Notes under the pieces: model-generated | Seen by the model: the letters and a program-made list of their open reading frames with translations, nothing else | The model's database searches: none | What the model was told of the DNA's origin: nothing | Made by a program: the position numbers and the translations under genes | Origin: Paenibacillus sp. TCA20 | Lineage (GTDB): Bacteria; Bacillota; Bacilli; Paenibacillales; Paenibacillaceae | Direction: 5' to 3' | DNA length: 64,000 nucleotides | Assembly (NCBI RefSeq): GCF_000732325.1 | Contig: NZ_BBIW01000006.1 | Coordinates: forward strand, 248,001 to 312,000 | Part shown: in pieces, positions 45,735 through 54,466 of the stretch | Numbering within the stretch: the stretch's first letter is position 1 | Layout: every line of letters starts with the position of its first letter

Positions 45735-46934
45735 TTGAAAAAACCTAGAATCGAGGAGCTGACACCTCTACGGGGACTCGCGTTCCTCGCGATTGTGATG
45801 CAGCACAGCCTCGCGGAATATATATACCGGGCGGATATACTTGCGCCAGATTCCACCATGCTTATGATTGTGTATCATTTGACAAGGTTCGGTACACCGA
45901 CATTCGTGTTCCTGTCCGCCGTACTTCTGTTCTATAACTATGAGAAGAAGCTGCACTATTCAAGCTTTATCCGCAAAAGATTCGGAGATATTTATGTCCC
46001 GTTCCTGTTATGGACAGTTCTATACTGGCTGAGTGTAAGACTGACGGCTGGCACCAACTGGCTGAGTGCTGACACCTGGACAAGCCTTGTTAGTGAATGG
46101 TTTGTTCCTCAAGCCGGTTATCAGCTGTGGTTCGTCATCATGGTATTCCAGTTCTATCTGCTGTTTCCGCTGTTCCGGAAAGCCGCTCTGTTTCTGAAGA
46201 GCAGACTGACTCCTCTCGATCCGACGCGGCAGAACCGTACGGTTGTTACTATTATCGTACTCACTGGCGCTGCCTATGCTTATCTGTTATACCTGTCTTA
46301 TTACGAGATGGGCGCTTGGGCAGCAGAAGCAGGCGGGATAACCCAAACACTGCTAGGGTACAGATCTTATTCTTTTATTATGTATTTCTTTTATTTTATT
46401 CTTGGTGCACTGGTTGCCTTCATGCTCGAAAAATTTCGCAAATGGATACTCAAAATTATGCCCTGGACTGCGTTCCTGTCCATCGCCTTATTCACACTGC
46501 TCGCTTATGATGTGCTTCGCGGCTCTTCTGATGTGATGAACCTGAACATATCTACCTATTTGAAGCCTCAGACCTTTGCTTTGATTTTGACACAGATGTT
46601 CCTGCTGTATGGATTCATGCTTGTCATCTCGCCGCAGAGCCGTTTCCGCAAGCTGTTTACATGGATCGGAAGATATTCATACGGCGGTTATCTTGTCCAT
46701 GCCATGGTCATTTACGGCATCGCATTCTTCACTAGACCAATGGAGCTGTCTGGATATCATTTGCCGGTAACGATCATCACATTCCTGCTTACCGTCATCG
46801 TATCGCTGCTCATCAGCTTTGGCTTGTCCAAGCTGCCTGGATCAAGATATCTGGTAGGACTTGCGCGCAGACCTAAGAACAAGACCGCGAGAGACAAGGA
46901 CAAGACGGTCCCGGCAGAAGGTGCTGTGCTCTGA
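45735..46934 (+). CDS. Membrane acyltransferase (acyltransferase 3 family)
   Basis: 399 residues from a TTG ten bases after AGGAGG; the frame is open 33 codons earlier but without a site. About ten membrane helices. The opening RIEELTPLRGLAFLAIVMQHS includes the family catalytic His, and FIRKRFGDIYVPFLLWTVLYW and YSYGGYLVHAMVIYG are typical. Such enzymes O-acetylate or succinylate surface polysaccharides or other wall molecules. The C-terminal ~30 residues are Lys/Arg/Asp-rich. Acceptor unknown. Confidence 0.88.
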   Translation: MKKPRIEELTPLRGLAFLAIVMQHSLAEYIYRADILAPDSTMLMIVYHLTRFGTPTFVFLSAVLLFYNYEKKLHYSSFIRKRFGDIYVPFLLWTVLYWLSVRLTAGTNWLSADTWTSLVSEWFVPQAGYQLWFVIMVFQFYLLFPLFRKAALFLKSRLTPLDPTRQNRTVVTIIVLTGAAYAYLLYLSYYEMGAWAAEAGGITQTLLGYRSYSFIMYFFYFILGALVAFMLEKFRKWILKIMPWTAFLSIALFTLLAYDVLRGSSDVMNLNISTYLKPQTFALILTQMFLLYGFMLVISPQSRFRKLFTWIGRYSYGGYLVHAMVIYGIAFFTRPMELSGYHLPVTIITFLLTVIVSLLISFGLSKLPGSRYLVGLARRPKNKTARDKDKTVPAEGAVL

Positions 46935-47002
46935 GTTAAGAAAAATGCATCATTTTCCTGTTATTCTTAATCTGCACATGCAGATTTCCCTAGTAATTAA
47001 AC

Positions 47003-47059
47003 ATCCCCTTCAAGCTTCGTCTGTCAATGTATGACATTCCTGCTTGAAGGGGATTTTTT
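47003..47059. terminator. Bidirectional terminator
   Basis: ATCCCCTTCAAGC and GCTTGAAGGGGAT form a 13-bp stem, then TTTTTTA on plus. Lies between the acyltransferase and the secreted protein gene. Confidence 0.85.
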
Positions 47060-47068
47060 ATTCAGACT

Positions 47069-47761
47069 TTAGCTATGATCATGCTTAAGGGCTTCTTTTC
47101 CCGGCGCCCCATCGATCTTGATCTTCCGATGGATAAACTTCTCCAGATCAGGTGTTAACTCTTCCTTCAATTTATCCACCAGCTGTTTCTCGGATACACC
47201 TTTTGATTTGGCGATTTCAGCCAGTGACTTTCCTTGCCGAAGCTCTTGGTTAAGCTGATCCGGCGTCAGACCGAGAAACTTGGCAATTTCCTCGCGATTT
47301 AAACGATGTCCTTTGCCATGATGTGCATGCCGCCCGCGAAGCTCACTGAGCGGAGTGTTGATCACTTTGGCGAGCCGGGCGTGAATATTTGATTTCATCG
47401 TGGTGCCTTGTTCTTTCGTGAGGCAGCCTTCTTTGACCGCGGCATCCACCCGCTTATCGATAGCAGGAATAAGCTTCTTCTCGAGCTGCTTGTCTGTCAT
47501 TCCCTTCGACTGCGCAATGCTTACAATCGTCTTCCCTTGTTCCATTTGGGATGCCAGTTCCTTCAGATCCATATTCAGAATCTTGGCTGTCTCATCCATG
47601 AAATAGAGGTGATGTCCTTGACCGCAATTTGCATCTACCTCAAACTCGGTAAATACCGGATCCGGGGTCTTTGCTTCCTGTGCTTCGGCCCCTCCTGCAT
47701 ACCCTGTCATAATCGAAATCAGAAGAGCCGCAGAAGCGATGCGCGAAATATATTTGTTCAT
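47069..47761 (-). CDS. Secreted helical repeat protein
   Basis: 230 residues beginning MNKYISRIASAALLISIMTG, a signal peptide cleaved near AEAQ. The mature part contains recurring ~30-residue helical units: ILNMDLKELASQMEQGKTIVSIAQSKGMTDKQLEKKL, and LGLTPDQLNQELRQGKSLAEIAKSKGVSEKQLVDKL. Each unit resembles the helical repeats common in Bacillales exoproteins. His-rich patches (HAHHGKGH) may bind metal. AAGGTGG precedes the ATG at 47761. Function unknown. Confidence 0.75.
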   Translation of the reverse strand: MNKYISRIASAALLISIMTGYAGGAEAQEAKTPDPVFTEFEVDANCGQGHHLYFMDETAKILNMDLKELASQMEQGKTIVSIAQSKGMTDKQLEKKLIPAIDKRVDAAVKEGCLTKEQGTTMKSNIHARLAKVINTPLSELRGRHAHHGKGHRLNREEIAKFLGLTPDQLNQELRQGKSLAEIAKSKGVSEKQLVDKLKEELTPDLEKFIHRKIKIDGAPGKEALKHDHS

Positions 47762-47865
47762 GTGTTTGTCCACCTTTCTAGCTGCAATAAATTGTCTGCA
47801 CTTCGTTAGTGTGGACGAACACACCCTTTTTTATCCATTGCACATGAACAACCTGAATTACAAGC

Positions 47866-49755
47866 TCAAGTACCCGAAGGAAAACGAATAACAGCCTCCG
47901 TTCCAATCCCCTTCTCGCTGCTATATTCTATACTTCCATCCATAGCCTCAATAATCCGGAATGTCACCATCATGCCGAGCCCCGTACCCTTCGTTTTATT
48001 AGAGAAATAAGGTTCACCGAGTCTCATGAGCTCCTGCTCATTCATCCCTATTCCGGTATCCTGTACATGAATAAAAATTTCCTTGCCTCTCGAATAAGCC
48101 TTGACTCTAACCTCGCCGCTGCCCTGAATTGCCTCTATGCTGTTCTTGAGAATATTAATAAATGCTTGCTTAAACTTGGAGGTGTTTCCCCGAACCCACA
48201 GGTTCTCAGGTACATCCATCGTAATGACACAGCCCTCCAGATTGGCCATCGGAATCAGCACACCTTCGATGTGATTGAATTCTTCCGCCAGATTAATAAG
48301 CCTGATCTGATCAAATTCCGGCTTGGCAAAGGTCAGAAAATCATTAATAATCTCGGATGCCCGATCGAGCTCCTCAATCGCGATGCTGACATATCTTCGA
48401 TTCCTCAAATTCTCCTGCTTGCTCATCAGCTGCAGAAATCCGCGGGTTACCTGAAGGGGATTACGCACCTCATGTGCGACAGAAGCCGCTAATTCACTTA
48501 TAATCTTGATCTTTTCCGAGCGCTGCAGCTCATTATTAAATACTTCAAGCTCTTTCGTATACAGCTCTACTTGCTCATGCTTACCCCACAAGGGATTGGT
48601 CTTGATGATCACTAGAGTGACGGTAAATGCAAGCATCCCCCACTTGATCATCCAGAAGTCATACCAATTCAAGGTGTAATATAGAATCCATTCGACAACG
48701 GCAGCGACTGTAAATATTCCAGAACCGCATGATAGCAAATAGGCTTTACGGTTCCCCTTAAGTGCCTCCAGGATGGCAAAATAGGTCAGCAGAATAAGCT
48801 CTACAATAAATACAACGCCGAACACAGGCCGGGTCAGGAATTCATAAAACGCATAGATGACATCCCCCGTTAATGCATTGACGACTCTAACCAGCATGCA
48901 GAATGCGATGTATACCAGCATCGATTTCCACAGTTTATTGATTAATCCGCCTGGTCCAGGTCCGATCATCTGTTCAAAACAATAGGCCAAGAGCGGCAGC
49001 AGCAGAATCAAAGCCGCTTCGAAGCCTGTAACCAGAATCTCGCTGTAATCAGGGTACAACGTATATAAAGTCGGCGAATACAGCAAGACAGCCAGCCCGA
49101 AGCAGATAATGACCCCCATCATTGAGGACCACTGTCTTGTATTCACCCGGGTCATAAATAAACAGGTTACCTCAATAAGGACGGCAAGCAGAAGCAGGAT
49201 ACCACCTATCAGGACCGACGATAAACCATCTCTAAGATACATGCCGCTTAAGTCTATATAAGACCCTGTCCATGCGTCCTCGCTCAAGCCTACTGTTCTA
49301 TCACTGCTGTGTGTCCAGATGTACACGACTTTGCCTGCATCCTCTTGATCGAGAGACAACAGAATATGATTCCGATCAAACGGATAATTATTGGATTGTC
49401 CTATTACACGTTCTCCGTCTATATAGATATCAATTTGCTGTCCATAAATATATTCAAGCAGAAGTCCCGATCTCTCATCTAGATCGGCTGGCAGCTTGAT
49501 TCTGGTCCATGCGGCATGAACCGTAGATGGATCCATCTCATCAGCAAAATAGCTGTCATCAATCGCTGTCCACTTATAATTCCCCTCCATCAGCTCCTCA
49601 TAGCTGAGGTTGACACTGTCATTAAACCAGAGCATGTCCCGCGACAATTTCTGTATATCCTTCTCCTGTGCGTGCAAGACTGCTTGCGGCAGGATGAAGA
49701 GTACCCCTAGTAAACACAAGATGATAGCCGCCGATACTCTGGGCCCGATCTTCAT
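47866..49755 (-). CDS. Membrane sensor histidine kinase with 7TM module
   Basis: 629 residues. Signal peptide, then an extracytoplasmic beta domain (about 30-180, 7TMR-DISM extracellular-like: LLLEYIYGQQIDIYIDGERV), seven membrane helices (about 185-385), a coiled coil, and a kinase core with His in AASVAHEVRNPLQVTRGFLQLM, N-box FINILKNSIEAI and G-box DTGIGMNEQEL and GTGLGM. The VRNPL His box is like that of Bacillus sporulation kinases (KinB/KinE group), so input to the phosphorelay is possible. No response regulator is adjacent. Confidence 0.9.
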   Translation of the reverse strand: MKIGPRVSAAIILCLLGVLFILPQAVLHAQEKDIQKLSRDMLWFNDSVNLSYEELMEGNYKWTAIDDSYFADEMDPSTVHAAWTRIKLPADLDERSGLLLEYIYGQQIDIYIDGERVIGQSNNYPFDRNHILLSLDQEDAGKVVYIWTHSSDRTVGLSEDAWTGSYIDLSGMYLRDGLSSVLIGGILLLLAVLIEVTCLFMTRVNTRQWSSMMGVIICFGLAVLLYSPTLYTLYPDYSEILVTGFEAALILLLPLLAYCFEQMIGPGPGGLINKLWKSMLVYIAFCMLVRVVNALTGDVIYAFYEFLTRPVFGVVFIVELILLTYFAILEALKGNRKAYLLSCGSGIFTVAAVVEWILYYTLNWYDFWMIKWGMLAFTVTLVIIKTNPLWGKHEQVELYTKELEVFNNELQRSEKIKIISELAASVAHEVRNPLQVTRGFLQLMSKQENLRNRRYVSIAIEELDRASEIINDFLTFAKPEFDQIRLINLAEEFNHIEGVLIPMANLEGCVITMDVPENLWVRGNTSKFKQAFINILKNSIEAIQGSGEVRVKAYSRGKEIFIHVQDTGIGMNEQELMRLGEPYFSNKTKGTGLGMMVTFRIIEAMDGSIEYSSEKGIGTEAVIRFPSGT

Positions 49756-49780
49756 TAGAACACCTCAAGACTCGATAAAA

Positions 49781-50134
49781 TTAATATACATCCTTATTTT
49801 TCCACACTTTATTGATATCTACAATACTATTCTCTCGCTCATCCCGAAGTCTCTCGCGCTCTGCTTCATACTGATTCTTGATCATTTCTAGTTCCCTCTG
49901 TTCTGCTTCCTCCCGGTATTCAAGCCAGACCAGACTCTCCTCATCCTCGTAGATGGTCCATATATCTGAGAATAGGTAGTCCTTGATCTCCACAATCCTG
50001 CCGTTCCATAAGCCAGAAGACCAGTAGAGGCCGTCAGGTTTACGAATGACCGTCCGTGAGTATCCAGGTGTAGATGCTTTTTGACCGATCTTGATTGATC
50101 CGATCATATTCGAGAATGTACACCATTCCATCAC
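49781..50134 (-). CDS. Hypothetical protein with C-terminal coiled coil
   Basis: 117 residues; the first ~75 look like a small beta domain (VIRKPDGLYWSSGLWNGRIVEIKDY), the rest a highly charged helix (REEAEQRELEMIKNQYEAERERL). Start ATG forms TGATG with the stop of the ORF upstream, suggesting coupling. No family recognised. It lies 25 bases upstream of the 7TM kinase gene on the same strand. Confidence 0.6.
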   Translation of the reverse strand: MMEWCTFSNMIGSIKIGQKASTPGYSRTVIRKPDGLYWSSGLWNGRIVEIKDYLFSDIWTIYEDEESLVWLEYREEAEQRELEMIKNQYEAERERLRDERENSIVDINKVWKNKDVY

Positions 50135-50334
50135 CTGTCTTCCCCCATTCCTAATGACTCTCTATATTTTATAGCTAACATGGATTTTACGAAACTATAT
50201 TCATTGTATTCAATTGATTCGGGAGCGAAAGCTCGGTTTAAGAAATAGTCAAGTACGTTGATCAGACCTCTCAAATTCATGAAGGAGGATAAAAAAAACT
50301 GAATAACACACATCGAAATGTGGAAGTCGAGCAC
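50131..50334 (-). CDS. Short hypothetical ORF, possibly a gene fragment
   Basis: 67 residues at most; the second half (SIEYNEYSFVKSMLAIKYRESLGMGEDR) reads like real protein, while the start lies over the binding site of a plus-strand gene and has no binding site itself. Coupling of its stop (TGATG) to the next gene argues that it is or was translated. It may be the 3' remnant of a longer gene. Confidence 0.35.
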   Translation of the reverse strand: MLDFHISMCVIQFFLSSFMNLRGLINVLDYFLNRAFAPESIEYNEYSFVKSMLAIKYRESLGMGEDR

Positions 50335-50460
50335 AAGGATGTTCAGAAGAAATCTGATTCCAGCTTAGTCGCATCTACATTTATCAAATACGCAGCTTAT
50401 ATCATCCTATTTTTCGGATTCCTATACTTTCTCGTTAAATTTGTATTCCCCATGTTCTAG
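50299..50460 (+). CDS. Small single-helix membrane protein with apparent CTG start
   Basis: 53 residues: a hydrophilic N-terminus (NNTHRNVEVEHKDVQKKSD) followed by one membrane helix (about 31-50, AAYIILFFGFLYFLVKFV) and stop. A perfect AAGGAGG lies ten bases before CTG, and no ATG, GTG or TTG is available at workable spacing, so CTG is the best start. It leads the 136-residue acidic gene 72 bases downstream. Confidence 0.5.
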   Translation: MNNTHRNVEVEHKDVQKKSDSSLVASTFIKYAAYIILFFGFLYFLVKFVFPMF

Positions 50461-50532
50461 ATGGACACGCTATCCGTAACTATGAACTGCTATGCATTGC
50501 ATGAAGATGATAAGACTAAGGAGAGATATCAC

Positions 50533-50943
50533 ATGAATAATAGACCACATACTAACGAAGCCGATTTTGCCTATGACCGTTATAAATCCATGCAGGAGCC
50601 GGATCCGCTGAATACCGTACCTGAAGATGATTTGGATTATGTAAATACGTATACAGAGCAAACCGTAAGTCTTGATGAAGACACGACACCGCTTGATGCC
50701 GAAACGGCTCAAAAGGAACCGATGCAGGATGTGCGCAGCGCCTCTTCCATTGAATTTGCAGCGGACGAGGATTTCATGGAACGGCAGGATGTGCTGATCC
50801 GATCCACCGAGCCCGACCTTACTTCCGTACCTGATGCAGATGATATCGATGCAAACAGCCCGGTGGATCCGGCTGCTCCAGACCCGGATGCCATGCATGG
50901 TACAGATCTGATCAATGGCGCCGGCGGAAGTCCGGAGAAATGA
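50533..50943 (+). CDS. Acidic low-complexity protein
   Basis: 136 residues from the ATG nine bases after AAGGAG; an ATG 24 codons earlier has no site. The protein is rich in Asp, Glu, Pro, Thr and Ser, without predicted helices or signals (for example TTPLDAETAQKEP and DANSPVDPAAPDPDAM), so likely disordered. A terminator follows. No family recognised. Confidence 0.6.
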   Translation: MNNRPHTNEADFAYDRYKSMQEPDPLNTVPEDDLDYVNTYTEQTVSLDEDTTPLDAETAQKEPMQDVRSASSIEFAADEDFMERQDVLIRSTEPDLTSVPDADDIDANSPVDPAAPDPDAMHGTDLINGAGGSPEK

Positions 50944-50961
50944 ATAAAAAATAAGATAATG

Positions 50962-51005
50962 AACAAGCTGTTGCGGTGTCTTCATTTGCAGCAGCTTGTT
51001 TTTTT
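50962..51005 (+). terminator. Terminator after the acidic protein gene
   Basis: AACAAGCTGTTGC and GCAGCAGCTTGTT pair, followed by T7. Confidence 0.85.
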
Positions 51006-51132
51006 GTTCCGTCACACTCCTCTCCTCTTCTACAGCTATGACATTTTCGTGTCTATTCCGATGAGCGTTTCTAAATGGATTAAAAAAAGGTATGATGAGA
51101 ACATATTCAAACTATATCAAGGAGGAAACAGC

Positions 51133-51789
51133 ATGTTGTTCAGATCCAAAGGCTTCAAATTCCTCTTGCTCCTGACTACGCTTGTCGTTATTCTGGCAGG
51201 GTGTGGAAAGGATACTGCAGAGAATGACGAGCTTGAGTTTGGAGGGATTGGTGTTCCTGACCCTGAGAAGTCTCATCCGGTTGCTACCATTGAGCTGTCC
51301 AATGGCAAGCAGATCGTAATGGAACTCTACCCTGAAGTTGCGCCAAATACGGTGAACAATTTCATATCCCTTGCCAACAGCGGCTTTTATGATGGAACGA
51401 TCTTTCACCGGGTTATCCCGAACTTTATGATACAGGGCGGCGATCCAGAAGGAACAGGGACCGGCGGTCCTGGTTACAGCATTAAGGGCGAGTTTACCAG
51501 CAACGGGGTGAAGAATCATCTGCTGCATGTTCGCGGTGTCGTATCCATGGCACGATCCAATGACCTTGATTCGGCTGGGTCCCAATTTTTTATCGTACAA
51601 GCCGATTCAGAGCATCTAGACAATACTTATGCTGCCTTTGCTAAAGTGACTGAAGGCATGGACGTTGTTGATGAAATAGCCAATCTTGAAAGAGATCAGA
51701 ACGACCGTCCGACTGATCCGCCCGTGATGACCAAGGTTACTGTTGACACACTGGGTGTTGAATATCCAGAACCGGAGAAAATTCAATAG
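51133..51789 (+). CDS. Lipoprotein peptidyl-prolyl cis-trans isomerase (cyclophilin)
   Basis: 218 residues. Signal peptide with lipobox LAGC, so it folds proteins outside the membrane. The cyclophilin core shows VAPNTVNNFISLANSGFYDG, FHRVIPNFMIQGGDP with the active-site Arg, GVVSMARSND and SQFFIVQ. AAGGAGG is eight bases before the ATG; the frame is open 58 codons earlier across a terminator, which excludes earlier starts. Monocistronic. Confidence 0.95.
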   Translation: MLFRSKGFKFLLLLTTLVVILAGCGKDTAENDELEFGGIGVPDPEKSHPVATIELSNGKQIVMELYPEVAPNTVNNFISLANSGFYDGTIFHRVIPNFMIQGGDPEGTGTGGPGYSIKGEFTSNGVKNHLLHVRGVVSMARSNDLDSAGSQFFIVQADSEHLDNTYAAFAKVTEGMDVVDEIANLERDQNDRPTDPPVMTKVTVDTLGVEYPEPEKIQ

Positions 51790-51800
51790 AAAAACAGCAA

Positions 51801-51834
51801 AAAGACCGGACTCCTTCGTTTGTCCGGTCTTTAT
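51801..51834 (+). terminator. Terminator after the cyclophilin gene
   Basis: AAAGACCGGAC and GTCCGGTCTTT with an 8-12 base loop, then ATT. Also A-rich on the other side, so possibly bidirectional. Confidence 0.82.
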
Positions 51835-51859
51835 TACGTACACCATTTATCCCGTATCA

Positions 51860-51961
51860 TCACCATATTAAGCTAATCCATCCCATGATCGAAATCCAGA
51901 GCGGTACACTGAGCAGGATGCCCCACATTAACCCTTTCAATAGCTGCGTGTTTAGTTCCAA
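51860..51961 (-). CDS. Tiny membrane protein, 33 residues (putative)
   Basis: TTG start nine bases after GAAGGGG. The peptide (MELNTQLLKGLMWG followed by ILLSVPLWISIMGWISLIW) is one hydrophobic helix. It ends at TGA. Such short membrane proteins are common in Bacillales, but this one rests on frame, binding site and composition only. Convergent with the cyclophilin gene. Confidence 0.45.
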   Translation of the reverse strand: MELNTQLLKGLMWGILLSVPLWISIMGWISLIW

Positions 51962-52179
51962 TAGCAACGACCCCTTCACTGTTTAATTAGTCGTAGTATC
52001 GGTGTTCAAAATGAGCTATATACTCTAGTTCGCTTATTTTCTTCCTCTACTTTATATTACACCAATTTTTAGAAAGCGCTATCATTAATTTATTTCTATT
52101 CCACTTTCCTGCTACTTATACTTCCAATCCACCCTGTGTACCTGTTATAATTTTGCTACGATGAAACGGAGGGATCATC

Positions 52180-52455
52180 ATGGTCAAAAAAAGAAACACG
52201 CCGTCCCGGCAGTCGACTAACCGTACTTCGAGCCGTGAAGAATCCGGAGCAGCGACGCTGAAGGACATGCTGAGCGATGAAGTGCTTGGCAAGCTCAAGG
52301 CGCAGGCTAAGGAAATTAAGGCAGCCAATCAGCAGCGACAGGAAGAAGCTCGCCGGTTGGCAGAAGAGAAGAAAAAGGCAGAGCAAAAAAAACTCGACAA
52401 CAACTTTGAATATCTTCTAGAGAACAGTAACCTCGATTGGCACAAATATAAATAA
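52180..52455 (+). CDS. YqkE/DUF3886-like protein
   Basis: 91 residues, strongly charged: a Ser/Thr/Arg-rich start, LKDMLSDEVLGKLKAQAKEIK, then a continuous helix (EEARRLAEEKKKAEQKK) and the conserved tail FEYLLENSNLDWHKYK. This pattern fits the Bacillus YqkE family of unknown function. GGAGGGA lies seven bases before the ATG. Followed by a terminator. Confidence 0.82.
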   Translation: MVKKRNTPSRQSTNRTSSREESGAATLKDMLSDEVLGKLKAQAKEIKAANQQRQEEARRLAEEKKKAEQKKLDNNFEYLLENSNLDWHKYK

Positions 52456-52462
52456 AATGCGG

Positions 52463-52511
52463 AATCCCCAAGCACTGACCTGTGAAGACAGGCTCTGTGC
52501 TTGGGGATTTT
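52463..52511 (+). terminator. Terminator after the YqkE-like gene
   Basis: AATCCCCAAGCAC and GTGCTTGGGGATT pair around an inner CCTGT/ACAGG hairpin; TTTT follows. Confidence 0.85.
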
Positions 52512-52622
52512 GCAAAATGTTGCACTCCCCCTCTTCCCTATGATTCAACCTACCGCTGCCGGGGGTATTTCTACGTTAGAAAGCTTCACGAATAATAGAC
52601 TATGGATTAGGGAGGAATCGTT

Positions 52623-53414
52623 ATGCCGAATCTTCGATTTGAGAATAAGATTGCCATTGTGACCGGGGGAGGTTCCGGCATAGGGCAAGCCGCTGCCCTT
52701 CGATTGGCAGAGGAAGGTGCGCACGTATTTATGCTTGATCGAACCGTCGAAAGAGCAGAAGAAACCAAAAGTAGGATTGAGCAGAACGGCGGAAGGGCTG
52801 AAGTCATTGAATGCGACATCGCGAAGCCCGAGATGGTGGAGAATGCGATTAACACCGTTGCAGAACGGGCAGGTCGAATTGATGTTGTCTTCGCCAACGC
52901 CGGTGTAAACGGAAAAATGGCGCCGATTGAAACGATGGAAATCGAAGATTGGGATCAAACGATGTGCATTAATATGAGAGGTACGTTCGCCACGGTTAAA
53001 TACGCGATACCTCACATGAAGGAGAATGGCGGAAGCATCATTATTAACAGCTCCATCAATGGAAACCGCGTATTCTCGAATATTGGCTTCTCTGCTTATG
53101 CATCGACAAAGGCCGGTCAAGCTGCATTTATGAAAATGGCGGCACTGGAGCTTGCCAGATATAAAATCAGGGTCAATTCTGTTCATCCCGGCGCGATCGA
53201 CACGAATATTGATTCCAAGACGGAGCGCTCTGAGGATCTGGATCAGGTTCAAATTCCGGTCGAATTTCCTGAAGGAGATCAGCCGCTGGCCGGTAAGTCA
53301 GGCAAGCCTGACCAAGTCGCTTCTCTGGTCTTGTTCCTGGCCTCAGATGAAGCCTCCCATATATCCGGCACCGAAGTCTATATCGATGGAGCAGAATCCC
53401 TGCTCCGCGGATAA
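52623..53414 (+). CDS. Short-chain dehydrogenase/reductase
   Basis: 263 residues, classical SDR. Cofactor motif TGGGSGIG (about residue 14), NAG motif FANAGVNG, active-site Ser in INSSING and YASTKAG with catalytic Tyr and Lys, and the PGAIDT motif. The C-terminal SGTEVYIDGAESLL is usual. Uses NAD(P)H on an unknown alcohol or carbonyl. AGGGAGGAA precedes the ATG. Confidence 0.92.
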   Translation: MPNLRFENKIAIVTGGGSGIGQAAALRLAEEGAHVFMLDRTVERAEETKSRIEQNGGRAEVIECDIAKPEMVENAINTVAERAGRIDVVFANAGVNGKMAPIETMEIEDWDQTMCINMRGTFATVKYAIPHMKENGGSIIINSSINGNRVFSNIGFSAYASTKAGQAAFMKMAALELARYKIRVNSVHPGAIDTNIDSKTERSEDLDQVQIPVEFPEGDQPLAGKSGKPDQVASLVLFLASDEASHISGTEVYIDGAESLLRG

Positions 53415-53434
53415 TAAGACAAGACGTATAGAAG

Positions 53435-53481
53435 AACCTCCATACCTGCTGCAATATCGCAGCGAATATGGAGGTTTTTTT
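53435..53481 (+). terminator. Terminator after the SDR gene
   Basis: AACCTCCATA and TATGGAGGTT with an inner CTGC/GCAG pairing, then T7. The opposite gene ends 20 bases on, and A-rich flank may serve it too. Confidence 0.88.
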
Positions 53482-53498
53482 GCTGTAAGAATTGCAGG

Positions 53499-54269
53499 CT
53501 AGAGTGATACATGATCCTTGCTTACCGTCTTGCTTGAGGCACGTGAGGGCAGATAGAAGAAGAGGATATACATCATGGTAAATAACACGAATGCGACCCA
53601 TTCTTCGACAAGAATATAGTAAGGATAAGGTCCGAGCATATCTAATATAGAAGGTGACTCCGGCTTGTGGGACAGGAACATATAATTCGCCCCGAATACT
53701 TGATTGAAGCACCACACGATGCCAGCAATAAGATTAAGCAGCAGCATAGAGAGCGGAACCGAGGTTATCGTGAGTCTCACCTGCTCAATCCAGGTCATAT
53801 ATAAGGCGGCAGCAATAATAGAGCCGTGCGCGATGAAGAATTGTATAAAGCGAAAATGAGGGAAGGTATATACCAAATCAGGCGTTAGTAATGCAGCCAG
53901 CGCACCGCAGATTCCAGCATAGAACACAAGCATGTACAGCACGCGATTTCGGGTCACCAGCATAACACATGACAGAAGAAGCGTAATGCTGCATAGCTCC
54001 AGCGGCAGCGTGTAAGCCGGATCCCATAGATCATAGATCTGATACCATACTTCAAGCATGAGCTGCGATAGAATCAGTAGTGACAGCAGTATGCAGCGCA
54101 GTATTTTTCTAGCCGATACGGAGTTCCTCAGCTTCTGTCGATACATAAACATCGCGAGCAGAAGAACAATAATGACAGCTACTGCTCCTGCATGAGCAAG
54201 AGACATGAATTCAAACCTCGGTGCATTATAAGGATTGAAGATGGATAGGTCAGCAACAATGGTATGCAA
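53499..54269 (-). CDS. YwaF-like (TIGR02206) integral membrane protein
   Basis: 256 residues with about seven membrane helices. LPLELCSITLLLSCVML, the HFRFIQFFIAHGSIIAAALYM segment and GANYMFLSHKPESPSILDMLGPYPYY are characteristic of the YwaF/TIGR02206 family, function unknown. A TTG start lies eight bases after GAGGAG. Divergent from the MarR gene at 54467. Confidence 0.87.
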   Translation of the reverse strand: MHTIVADLSIFNPYNAPRFEFMSLAHAGAVAVIIVLLLAMFMYRQKLRNSVSARKILRCILLSLLILSQLMLEVWYQIYDLWDPAYTLPLELCSITLLLSCVMLVTRNRVLYMLVFYAGICGALAALLTPDLVYTFPHFRFIQFFIAHGSIIAAALYMTWIEQVRLTITSVPLSMLLLNLIAGIVWCFNQVFGANYMFLSHKPESPSILDMLGPYPYYILVEEWVAFVLFTMMYILFFYLPSRASSKTVSKDHVSL

Positions 54270-54384
54270 GGATCTCTCCTCTTCCTTTCGAGAATAAAGT
54301 TAATTTGATCATAATGGATCTCCATGAGGATGGAAAGCCATCATATAGAAGAAACTCATAGAATTAAACATGAAAAAAAGACAG

Positions 54385-54411
54385 TTGACATATTATCAGT
54401 TTAATTATAAA
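54385..54411 (+). promoter_or_regulatory. Promoter of the MarR/dioxygenase unit
   Basis: TTGACA at 54385-54390 and TATAAA at 54406-54411, a short 15-base spacer. The -10 is inside the first palindromic operator. Confidence 0.5.
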
Positions 54412-54414
54412 CTG
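54397..54414. promoter_or_regulatory. Palindromic operator O1 for the MarR regulator
   Basis: CAGTTTA-ATTA-TAAACTG, 7-bp arms. It covers the -10 region, so binding would block polymerase. Confidence 0.7.
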
Positions 54415-54423
54415 AACTCAATA

Positions 54424-54439
54424 AGTTTAGTTCTAAACT
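54424..54439. promoter_or_regulatory. Palindromic operator O2 for the MarR regulator
   Basis: AGTTTA-GTTC-TAAACT, the same half-site as O1, centred 26 bp downstream of it, near the expected transcription start. Confidence 0.7.
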
Positions 54440-54466
54440 CAAATTTCTATTGAAGGAGGAACTTGG

